Source of the DNA: JAZQUM01 sp045631305
Lineage (GTDB): Bacteria; Bacillota; Clostridia; Oscillospirales; Oscillospiraceae
Length of the DNA: 9,009 nt
Direction of reading: 5' to 3'
Assembly: GCA_045631305.1 (NCBI GenBank)
Contig: JAZQUM010000092.1
Coordinates: 1 to 9,009, forward strand
Shown here piece after piece: positions 1 to 5,758 of this stretch (positions are counted from its first letter, which is position 1; the number at the start of each line of letters is the position of its first letter). Both the position numbers and the translations under genes were made by a program. The notes under the pieces are model-generated. The model ran no database searches. It was not told where the DNA came from and worked only from the letters and a program-made list of their open reading frames with translations.

Positions 1-1419
1 ATGCCTACGACCCGCCTTTCTCCCTGTGGCAGTTGCCCCCAGTGAGTTTTTTTTTGCAAACCAGTTTTTCAGGCTCTGCATGGGGGCGGGGATTCTGCCG
101 CCGCGGGCGATGAATTCCGCGCTGGAATATTCGTGCACGGCCTGCACGGGGGCGCTGCCCAGAAGGCCGCCGTATTCCACGGTGTCCCCTACCTTGCAGC
201 CGGGGGCGGGAATAATGCGAACGGCAGTGGTCTTGGAGTTTACCATGCCGATGGCGGCTTCGTCTGCGATGATGGCGGAAATGGTTTCGGCCGAGGTGTC
301 ACCGGGAACGGCGATCATGTCGAGACCAACGGAGCAAACGCAGGTCATAGCTTCCAGTTTATCCAGAGTCAAAGCGCCGGAAAGGGCTGCTGCGATCATG
401 CCTTCGTCTTCGCTGACGGGGATAAAGGCGCCGGAGAGGCCGCCTACGTGGGAGGAGGCCATAACACCGCCCTTTTTCACAGCATCATTCAGCAGAGCAA
501 GCGCTGCGGTGGTGCCGTGGGTGCCGCAGACTTCCAGACCCATTTCTTCCAAAATGCGGGCAACACTGTCGCCCACAGCGGGGGTGGGAGCCAGAGAGAG
601 GTCTACGATGCCAAAGGGGGTATCCAAACGGCGGGAGGCTTCCTGTGCCACCAGCTGACCCATGCGGGTGATTTGGAAAGCGGTCTTTTTCACGGTTTCT
701 GCCACCACGTCAAAGGGCTGGCCCTTAACGCGCTTGAGAGCGTGATGCACTACGCCGGGGCCGGAAACGCCCACGTTAATTACCTTTTCAGGTTCGCCGA
801 CACCGTGGAAAGCGCCTGCCATGAAGGGGTTATCTTCCACTGCATTGCAGAATACCACCAGCTTGGCGCAGCCAAAGCCGCCCTTATCCGCGGTCCGCGC
901 TGCCAGGGCCTTAATGGTGCGGCCCATAAGTGCCACAGCGTCCATATCAATACCTGCCTTGGTAGAGCCTACGTTAACAGAACCGCAGACGATATCCGTA
1001 GAGGCCAGAGCTTCGGGGATGGAGTTAATGAGAATGCGGTCAGCATTGGTCATGCCCTTTTGGCAAAGAGCGGAAAAACCGCCGATGAAGTTAACGCCGG
1101 TGGCCTTGGCAGCTCTATCCAGGGCCAGTGCAAAAGGCGTGTAGTTATCGGTTTCTGCAGCGGCTGCCACCAGTGCAATAGGAGTGACGGAAATGCGCTT
1201 ATTGACGATGGGGATGCCGAATTCCTTTTCGATGGTTTCGCCGGTGGCTACAAGGTGCTCGGCATAGCGGGTGATCTTATCATAGACCTTGTCGCAGGCG
1301 ATCTTCACGTCGCTATGAGCGCAGGACAGCAGAGAGATGCCCATGGTGATAGTGCGCACATCCAGATGCTGCTGGTCGATCATGCGGATGGTCTGGAGAA
1401 TTTCGTGTTGATTCAGCAT
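1..1419 (-). CDS. UPF0210 / PFL-like (DUF711) family protein, 3' end outside the window
   Basis: Conserved protein of the UPF0210 family, which has a pyruvate formate-lyase/ribonucleotide reductase-like fold and no settled biochemical function. From the ATG at 1419 the frame is open for 473 codons to the left edge. Recognisable conserved stretches are MLNQHEILQTIRMID at the N-terminus, GIPIVNKRISVTPIAL (about 68-83), VEDNPFMAGAFHGVGE (194-209), GVSGPGVVHHAL (217-228), TRMGQLVAQEASRRL (251-265), DLSLAPTPAVGDSVARILEE (273-292), GTHGTTAALALLNDAVKKGG (299-318) and FIARGGRIPAP (436-446). Members normally end near residue 450 with a sequence like this one's SLKN (449-452), but here codon 453 is TGG and the frame continues. 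The start has a GAGGAG ribosome site (1427-1432) that overlaps the stop codon of the upstream ACT-domain gene, so the two are probably translationally coupled. Family assignment is confident; the function is unknown. Confidence 0.93.
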   Translation of the reverse strand, partial: MLNQHEILQTIRMIDQQHLDVRTITMGISLLSCAHSDVKIACDKVYDKITRYAEHLVATGETIEKEFGIPIVNKRISVTPIALVAAAAETDNYTPFALALDRAAKATGVNFIGGFSALCQKGMTNADRILINSIPEALASTDIVCGSVNVGSTKAGIDMDAVALMGRTIKALAARTADKGGFGCAKLVVFCNAVEDNPFMAGAFHGVGEPEKVINVGVSGPGVVHHALKRVKGQPFDVVAETVKKTAFQITRMGQLVAQEASRRLDTPFGIVDLSLAPTPAVGDSVARILEEMGLEVCGTHGTTAALALLNDAVKKGGVMASSHVGGLSGAFIPVSEDEGMIAAALSGALTLDKLEAMTCVCSVGLDMIAVPGDTSAETISAIIADEAAIGMVNSKTTAVRIIPAPGCKVGDTVEYGGLLGSAPVQAVHEYSSAEFIARGGRIPAPMQSLKNWFAKKNSLGATATGRKAGRRH

Positions 1420-1426
1420 AGTTCTT

Positions 1427-1433
1427 CTCCTCA
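1427..1433 (-). promoter_or_regulatory. Ribosome binding site of the UPF0210 gene overlapping the upstream stop codon
   Basis: On the minus strand GAGGAG (1432-1427) lies 7 bases before the ATG at 1419 and shares bases with the TGA stop (1433-1431) of the ACT-domain gene. Ribosomes finishing the first gene would sit on the start site of the second, which supports coupled translation. Confidence 0.75.
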
Positions 1434-1700
1434 GATGCGATGCATGGCATCAAAAATATCCTGACGCTGGATGCGGATGGAAAGTTCCTGTTCCTGACCT
1501 TCTGCGTTCAGCGCATCAGCCAGTTCGCCAAAGGCGCAGCTGCTTGCAGAGGTATCTACCAGCATGACCATGGTGAAATATTCCTGCAGAATGGTCTGGG
1601 TAATGTCCAGAATATTGACGTTATACTTTGCCAGCAGGGAGCAAACGGTGGCGGTGATGCCAACTTTATCCTTGCCGATTACGGTGACGATAGCTTTCAT
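1431..1700 (-). CDS. ACT domain-containing protein, UPF0237 type
   Basis: Small 89-residue protein that is essentially one ACT domain (about residues 3-75). It begins MKAIVTVIGKDKVGITATV, the typical opening of the UPF0237 family, followed by the ITQTILQEYFTMVMLVD stretch (33-49) that forms the central strand and helix. ACT domains usually bind small ligands such as amino acids and act as regulators. No catalytic or DNA-binding domain is present, so a ligand-sensing partner role is inferred. Its gene is followed 11 bases later by the UPF0210 gene. This pair is common in Firmicutes and suggests that the two proteins work together. The start at 1700 is supported by a modest GAGGG site 6 bases upstream and by a promoter at 1731-1759. 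The length is normal for the family. The ligand and target are unknown. Confidence 0.93.
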   Translation of the reverse strand: MKAIVTVIGKDKVGITATVCSLLAKYNVNILDITQTILQEYFTMVMLVDTSASSCAFGELADALNAEGQEQELSIRIQRQDIFDAMHRI

Positions 1701-1730
1701 GATATGCCCTCACTCTTTGAGATTTTCTCC

Positions 1731-1759
1731 ATTGTACCACAAAGCGAGCTGTAAGTAAA
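1731..1759 (-). promoter_or_regulatory. Putative sigma-A promoter of the ACT/UPF0210 operon
   Basis: Read on the minus strand, TTTACT (1759-1754, 4 of 6 matches to the -35 consensus) is separated by 17 bases from TACAAT (1736-1731, 5 of 6 matches to the -10). A TGG just before the -10 gives an extended -10 element. Transcription would start near 1724, leaving a leader of about 24 bases before the ATG at 1700. It lies just downstream of the terminator of the preceding minus-strand gene, as expected for an independent operon. Confidence 0.65.
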
Positions 1760-1782
1760 CCGCGCCTGTTCCATAGGAATGC

Positions 1783-1824
1783 AAAAAACAAAGGAAATGA
1801 TCCTTTTGGGGATCATTTCCTTTG
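1783..1824 (-). terminator. Rho-independent terminator of the M23 peptidase gene
   Basis: A perfect 15-bp stem (1789-1803 paired with 1810-1824) with a 6-base loop is followed on the minus strand by six T residues (1788-1783). It starts 6 bases after the M23 gene stop codon at 1830. The T tract is only on the minus-strand exit side, so it works for that gene and not in the plus direction. Confidence 0.92.
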
Positions 1825-1829
1825 AAATG

Positions 1830-3542
1830 TTAGATATAGTTCATCGGGTTCACAAACACGCCGTTTTTCTTAATGCCGAAGTGGCAGTGGTTACCGGTGG
1901 AGTTACCCGTGGAACCCATTTTGGCGATTTGCTGACCCTTGTGGACTTTTTCGCCCACGGAGACGATGTTGGAGGAGTTGTGGCCGTACCAGGTTTCGTA
2001 GCCGTTGCCATGGTTGATGACCACCAGATACCCGTAGCCGCTCATCCAGCCGGAGTAGGTAACGGTGCCGCCGTCGGAAGCATAGATGGGGGTGCCGCGG
2101 CTGTTGCCGATGTCGATACCCTTGTGGTTCTTGGATGCCTTGGAATAGCTGAGGTTACGGGGGCCGAAACGGGAGGTGACAACGCCGCTGCAGGGCCAGC
2201 GGAAGGAGCCGGTGGGCGCCCAGCTGGGCCGCTCCTTAGTGCCGCGCAGCTGCACTTCGGTTTCGGGAGAGGTGAGAAGCGCGTAGGAAATGACCTGACG
2301 CTCCACTTCTTCACCGTTGGTATAGGTGACGTTGGCTGCCACGTCTGCCTTGCCGTATACACCGGCGGAGATGACCTTATAGTCACCTTCCCACATGGAA
2401 GCATCGTCCTGATATTCCACGGTATAGGGCACGTTGGCAACGTAAGTTTCATATTCCACCTGAGTGGTGGTAAGGTAAGGCACAGCGTTAGAAATGGTGA
2501 GGATTTCGCCCACGTGGATGCGCTCGGGATTGTAACCGGGGTTCAGTGCTTTAAGCTCGGAAGAGGACATGTCGTGAGCGTCTGCGATTTCAGACCAGGT
2601 GTCGCCGGATTTGATGGTGTAAGTAACTTCCCCTGCCTTGGTGGAGTTTACCAGCTCGGCGATGCGGCCCAGGTTGGTGATGTTCACTGCGGGCACATAG
2701 CCACTGGTGATGCTGGTGGTTTCCACGAATTCACAGGAAACGGTGTTTTCCGTGACATACACATTTTTCAGCTGCTGCAAAAGTTCTTCCAGTGCGCCGG
2801 GATATGTGGTGGAAGCCACCGCTTCGCCATTGATCTGCAGGGTATAACCGTAACTTACAAGGTTCATGGTCTTGAAGAGATTATCCTTCAGGTCTGCCTT
2901 GGAAATGAGGTCCTTGCGCAGCATGATCTTGGTCTTGCTTTCTACCTTCTCTTCCTCCAGCGTGAAATCGGTGCCAAGCGTCTGGGCGGTGATGCGCTCC
3001 ACTTCACGGCAGGCGCTTTTCACAGTGCCGCGGGAAGAAACGTAACCCATCTCCTGCCCATCGTAAACCACGTGGGTGCCCACGGTGTAGAAAGAAAGGA
3101 GAACGGCGATGCCGCAGAAAGCAATGGCGCCTGCAATAAAGGGCGCGGGCTTGAGGCGGATCTTCTGCCCCAGATCTTCCATTTTTCCGGCAAACCACAC
3201 GCTCTTGCGGCGAAGCTTATGCCCCACTTCGCGCACCTTGGAGAAAATCAGAGGCATCATGCCCCACATGCAAAGCACCACCAGAATCAAAAAACGGTTG
3301 GATTCCGGGAAGCGGCGCTTGCGGTTTTCCGAGCGGATGCGGCTCCAGCGGCGGGAAACGAAGGCGCTTTTTTCTTTCAGCAGCTGCCAGAGAGCCTTGG
3401 CCTTGTGCCAAAGATCTTTCATGGTCTGAGGAAGATTCTGCACCTTGGCTTTCAGCGTTTTCAGATCCGGAAGGCGGATGGCCTTGAGATCGGGCAGCTT
3501 AAAAGCCTTTCCTGATTCACTTTTCCGCTTCTGTAATTTCAT
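1830..3542 (-). CDS. Membrane-anchored M23 peptidase with LysM and G5-like domains
   Basis: Probable cell-wall hydrolase of 570 residues that cuts peptide cross-links in peptidoglycan outside the membrane. The order is a very basic N-terminal region (1-82), hydrophobic segment 1 (about 83-101), a basic loop (102-133), hydrophobic segment 2 (134-156), an uncharacterised region (157-304), a LysM peptidoglycan-binding domain (305-351, YTIKSGDTWSEIADAH), a G5-like domain (about 360-435) and a C-terminal M23 domain (about 450-570). The M23 metal ligands are visible as H473 and D477 (HKGID) and H554 (HCHFG), with likely catalytic H521 (YGH) and H552, so the enzyme should be active. The start at 3542 has a GAGG site 5 bases upstream and a promoter with an extended -10 behind it. 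It is a single-gene unit ended by a strong hairpin, divergent from pta. The exact wall substrate and whether it acts in growth or sporulation cannot be told from sequence. Confidence 0.93.
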   Translation of the reverse strand: MKLQKRKSESGKAFKLPDLKAIRLPDLKTLKAKVQNLPQTMKDLWHKAKALWQLLKEKSAFVSRRWSRIRSENRKRRFPESNRFLILVVLCMWGMMPLIFSKVREVGHKLRRKSVWFAGKMEDLGQKIRLKPAPFIAGAIAFCGIAVLLSFYTVGTHVVYDGQEMGYVSSRGTVKSACREVERITAQTLGTDFTLEEEKVESKTKIMLRKDLISKADLKDNLFKTMNLVSYGYTLQINGEAVASTTYPGALEELLQQLKNVYVTENTVSCEFVETTSITSGYVPAVNITNLGRIAELVNSTKAGEVTYTIKSGDTWSEIADAHDMSSSELKALNPGYNPERIHVGEILTISNAVPYLTTTQVEYETYVANVPYTVEYQDDASMWEGDYKVISAGVYGKADVAANVTYTNGEEVERQVISYALLTSPETEVQLRGTKERPSWAPTGSFRWPCSGVVTSRFGPRNLSYSKASKNHKGIDIGNSRGTPIYASDGGTVTYSGWMSGYGYLVVINHGNGYETWYGHNSSNIVSVGEKVHKGQQIAKMGSTGNSTGNHCHFGIKKNGVFVNPMNYI

Positions 3543-3584
3543 AATAACCTCACGGAAGGAATAGTAACAAATTGTAACTAATTA

Positions 3585-3612
3585 ATTTTAACATAAATAG
3601 CGGTTTCGTCAA
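3585..3612 (-). promoter_or_regulatory. Putative sigma-A promoter of the M23 peptidase gene
   Basis: On the minus strand TTGACG (3612-3607, 5 of 6) and TAAAAT (3590-3585, 5 of 6) are 16 bases apart, and TGT just before the -10 makes an extended -10. The expected start is near 3578, giving a leader of about 36 bases before the ATG at 3542. Confidence 0.75.
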
Positions 3613-3622
3613 GGGTTTTGGC

Positions 3623-3640
3623 TTTTTCTGCGCAGAAAAA
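3623..3640. repeat. 18-bp perfect palindrome in the divergent M23/pta control region
   Basis: TTTTTCTGCGCAGAAAAA is its own reverse complement. It lies about 10 bases upstream of the -35 of the M23 promoter and 33 bases upstream of the -35 of the pta promoter. A second, 10-bp palindrome (GAAAATTTTC, 3642-3651) follows almost directly. The position fits a regulator site acting on one or both promoters. With no loop it is a poor terminator, and no gene ends nearby. The regulator is unknown. Confidence 0.5.
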
Positions 3641-3673
3641 TGAAAATTTTCGTATTTTTTTGCGTGAAAAACA

Positions 3674-3701
3674 TTGACCCGTGGGTTGAAAAGTGTATAA
3701 T
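3674..3701 (+). promoter_or_regulatory. Sigma-A promoter of pta
   Basis: TTGACC (3674-3679, 5 of 6) and a perfect TATAAT (3696-3701) are separated by 16 bases. Transcription should start near 3708, leaving an untranslated leader of about 72 bases. This is the closest match to the consensus in the window and fits a highly expressed metabolic gene. Confidence 0.85.
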
Positions 3702-3720
3702 AGAATGGTTAATGGGACTA

Positions 3721-3740
3721 TGTGCAATTTTGTGCATTTA
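3721..3740 (+). repeat. 10-bp near-perfect tandem direct repeat in the pta leader
   Basis: TGTGCAATTT is followed at once by TGTGCATTTA. The two copies are exactly one DNA helical turn apart and lie downstream of the predicted pta transcription start. They may be a protein site or a chance duplication; nothing else in the window repeats them. Confidence 0.3.
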
Positions 3741-3779
3741 AGAGTAAAATGAATTTTGTGATATAAAGGAGATACTGCT

Positions 3780-4760
3780 ATGTTTGGTTTTGGTATGCTT
3801 ATCAAGAAGCTGAAGGCCAACCCCCGTACCATCGTCTTCACCGAAGGCACTGATCCCCGCATTCTGGAAGCAAGCGCACGTCTGCTCTCCGGTAACTTCC
3901 TCAAGCCCATTCTGGTAGGTAACGAAGAAGAGATCCTGGCTGCTGCAGAAGATACCGCATTTAACATCCGCGGCGCTGAAATCATTGACCCCGCTCTCTA
4001 TCCCGAAATGGATGAAATGGTCAATGAAATGGTTGCTCTGCGTAAGGGCAAGATGAGCGCTGAAGAATGCCGCGAAGCTCTTCTCAAGAGCAACTACTTC
4101 GGCACCATGCTGGTTAAGATGGGTAAGGCTGACTGCCTGCTGGGCGGCGCTACCTATTCCACCGCTGATACCGTTCGTCCCGCTCTGCAGCTGGTTAAGA
4201 CCAAGCCCGGTAACAGCGTTGTTTCTTCCTGCTTCATCATGGTTCGTCCTTCCGCTTCCGGTGAAAACGAAGTTCTGGCTATGGCTGACTGCGCTATCTG
4301 CATCAAGCCCACCGAAGACGAACTGGTTGAAATCGCTCGCGAAACCGCTGAATGCGCCAAGATCTTCGACATCGATCCCAAGGTTGCATTCCTGTCCTAC
4401 TCCACCAAGGGTTCCGGTAAGGGTGAAGACGTTGTGAAGATGGCTAACGCTTGTGCTAAGGCTAAGAAGGTCATGAACGTTCCCGTTGACGGCGAAATGC
4501 AGTTCGACGCAGCTGTTTCCCCCAAGGTTGGCCAGCTGAAGTTCCCCGGCTCCCCCGTTGCAGGTCATGCCAACACCTTCATTTTCCCCGACATCAACGC
4601 TGCTAACATCGGCTACAAGATCGCTCAGCGTCTGGGTAACTTTGAAGCTTACGGCCCCATCCTGCTGGGTCTGAACGCTCCCATCAATGACCTGTCCCGC
4701 GGCTGCAACGCTCAGGAAGTTTATTCCATGGCTATCATCACCGCAGCTCTGGCAGACTAA
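3780..4760 (+). CDS. pta: Phosphate acetyltransferase (phosphotransacetylase)
   Basis: Cytoplasmic enzyme that interconverts acetyl-CoA plus phosphate and acetyl phosphate plus CoA. In fermenters this is the step before acetate kinase makes ATP. The 326-residue length is normal for the short, single-domain Pta class. Family signatures are TIVFTEGTDPRILEA (17-31), GGATYSTADTVRPALQ (122-137, including R133), SYSTKGSG (206-213), GEMQFDAA (238-245), FPDINAANIGYKIAQR (269-284) and GPILLGLNAPINDLSRGC (292-309). The S306-R307 pair sits in the catalytic NDLSRG motif. The start has AAGGAG a few bases upstream, and a consensus promoter and a strong hairpin bracket the gene as a single-gene transcript. 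Codons are strongly selected: every Arg is CGT or CGC and nearly every Pro is CCC, unlike the more mixed minus-strand genes, which suggests very high expression. No acetate kinase gene is adjacent. A phosphate butyryltransferase is less likely because the match to Pta motifs is complete. Confidence 0.97.
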   Translation: MFGFGMLIKKLKANPRTIVFTEGTDPRILEASARLLSGNFLKPILVGNEEEILAAAEDTAFNIRGAEIIDPALYPEMDEMVNEMVALRKGKMSAEECREALLKSNYFGTMLVKMGKADCLLGGATYSTADTVRPALQLVKTKPGNSVVSSCFIMVRPSASGENEVLAMADCAICIKPTEDELVEIARETAECAKIFDIDPKVAFLSYSTKGSGKGEDVVKMANACAKAKKVMNVPVDGEMQFDAAVSPKVGQLKFPGSPVAGHANTFIFPDINAANIGYKIAQRLGNFEAYGPILLGLNAPINDLSRGCNAQEVYSMAIITAALAD

Positions 4761-4770
4761 TTGCAATCAT

Positions 4771-4800
4771 AAAAGGCTCTCCCAAAAGGGAGAGCCTTTT
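4771..4800. terminator. Bidirectional rho-independent terminator between pta and the HAD gene
   Basis: A perfect stem of nine GC-rich pairs (4775-4783 with 4788-4796) extended by four A-T pairs encloses an AAAA loop. It sits 10 bases after the pta stop and 12 bases after the end of the convergent HAD gene. On the plus strand the stem runs into TTTTTCTTTT, a good U tract. On the minus strand the tract is four T residues, so it is probably weaker in that direction. Confidence 0.93.
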
Positions 4801-4812
4801 TCTTTTGCGGTT

Positions 4813-5697
4813 TTAGAACAAAGATGACTGGAAGGGCACTTCGCAGCCGCCGATGGTGCGGCGCTGGGCAGCGTTTTCTTCCGTCAGCACATCCACGATG
4901 GCCATTTTGCGGATGATATTTTTCATGGTGTTGTCCAGGGCGGTATTTTCCCGATAGTCTGCGGGGAAAATAAAGTCGGCGCGGCCGTCCTGCAGCAGCT
5001 GTTCCACTGCCACGCGGTTGGTCTCCTGATAGACGGCGATGGCAACGCCGCCGTAAGCCTTCATCATCTTCATGCAGGGCACGTCGCTAAGACCGTCGCC
5101 CATGTAGATCATGTTGGTGAAGGGTACGCGCTTGGAGTCATCGGGCATGGAGGCGTTGAGATCTTTATCGTTGGCGATATCCAGCACGCCCTTATTGATG
5201 CGGTAAACGAACTGGGTCTTGCCGGTGAAGTTTACTGCCAGCTTGGGCCAGACGGGCTCGCCCTTTTCATCGTAATAAAATTCGCTGGCATAGATCTTGG
5301 TAAATTCATGGCCGATGGCAGAGCCTTCGATGATCTCCTGCAGGCCGGAGGAGAGCACATAATGCTCCACCTGCACGCCCTGCTCCAAGCCAAAGGCATT
5401 GATGCGGGAGAACCACTCTTCCACACCGGGGAAAAGTTCCACCATCTTGCCCTTTTCCACCAGCCACTCGCGGTTCAGAGGCAGGCCCTTTTCGCGACCC
5501 ATGCGAATCATGGTGTACATATAGGCAAGGATGCCGTCCATGCCGTTGGCATAGCCGAAGTTATTGGCCACGGGCCAGAACTCATCGGGGGTCATGCCAA
5601 GGCTGGGGATGAAGGAATAGTTCTGCATGTCGGTGGTGCAGAGAGTTTTATCAAAGTCGTAGAGAATGGCCACGATAGGCCGGCTTTTCTCAAGCAT
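4813..5697 (-). CDS. HAD-superfamily hydrolase, phosphoserine-phosphatase-like
   Basis: Predicted cytoplasmic phosphatase of 294 residues. HAD motif I is YDFDKTL (13-19) with nucleophile D14 and acid D16. Motif II is LSSG (115-118), a likely motif III lysine lies in GKTQFVYRINKG (159-170), and motif IV is GDGLSDVPC (200-208) with D201 and D205. All catalytic residues are present, so it should be active. A helical cap (about 22-110, rich in Trp, Met and Tyr) separates motifs I and II, as in the class of phosphoserine phosphatase. It is longer than a typical SerB, which is near 210-220 residues, and has a C-terminal extension after about 240. The substrate is not evident. The ATG at 5697 has AAAGGA 9 bases upstream. 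A strong terminator lies immediately before that site, so the route of transcription is unclear. It ends convergent with pta at a shared hairpin. Confidence 0.9.
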   Translation of the reverse strand: MLEKSRPIVAILYDFDKTLCTTDMQNYSFIPSLGMTPDEFWPVANNFGYANGMDGILAYMYTMIRMGREKGLPLNREWLVEKGKMVELFPGVEEWFSRINAFGLEQGVQVEHYVLSSGLQEIIEGSAIGHEFTKIYASEFYYDEKGEPVWPKLAVNFTGKTQFVYRINKGVLDIANDKDLNASMPDDSKRVPFTNMIYMGDGLSDVPCMKMMKAYGGVAIAVYQETNRVAVEQLLQDGRADFIFPADYRENTALDNTMKNIIRKMAIVDVLTEENAAQRRTIGGCEVPFQSSLF

Positions 5698-5715
5698 AAA
5701 AAGATATCCTTTCCG

Positions 5716-5749
5716 AAAAAAAGCGGCTCTTACACCAAGAGCCGCTTTT
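5716..5749 (-). terminator. Rho-independent terminator after divIVA, abutting the HAD gene ribosome site
   Basis: A perfect stem (5719-5731 with 5737-5749, GC-rich core GCGGCTCTT) with a 5-base loop is followed on the minus strand by a run of seven T residues (5722-5716, overlapping the stem base). It lies 9 bases after the divIVA stop and only 3 bases before the AAAGGA ribosome site of the HAD gene. It could be a full terminator or a partial attenuator. Confidence 0.9.
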
Positions 5750-5758
5750 CTGCGTGTT

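Noticed and set aside
133..1464. Long plus-strand open frame of 443 codons opposite the UPF0210 gene
   Set aside because: It is the mirror of a strongly conserved minus-strand gene. Its protein is Gly/His/Ala-rich with no family motif, and it has no ribosome site.
1779..3515. Plus-strand open frame of 578 codons opposite the M23 peptidase gene
   Set aside because: It arises from codon bias of the minus-strand gene, which has clear LysM and M23 motifs. The plus frame starts inside a terminator hairpin and encodes low-complexity Gly/His/Val sequence.
3623..3640. Reading the palindrome as a terminator
   Set aside because: It has no loop and no gene ends near it; both neighbours start there.
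3738..4766. Minus-strand open frame of 342 codons opposite pta
   Set aside because: Pta motifs are complete on the plus strand, with promoter, ribosome site and terminator. The minus frame begins within the shared terminator region and has no recognisable domain.
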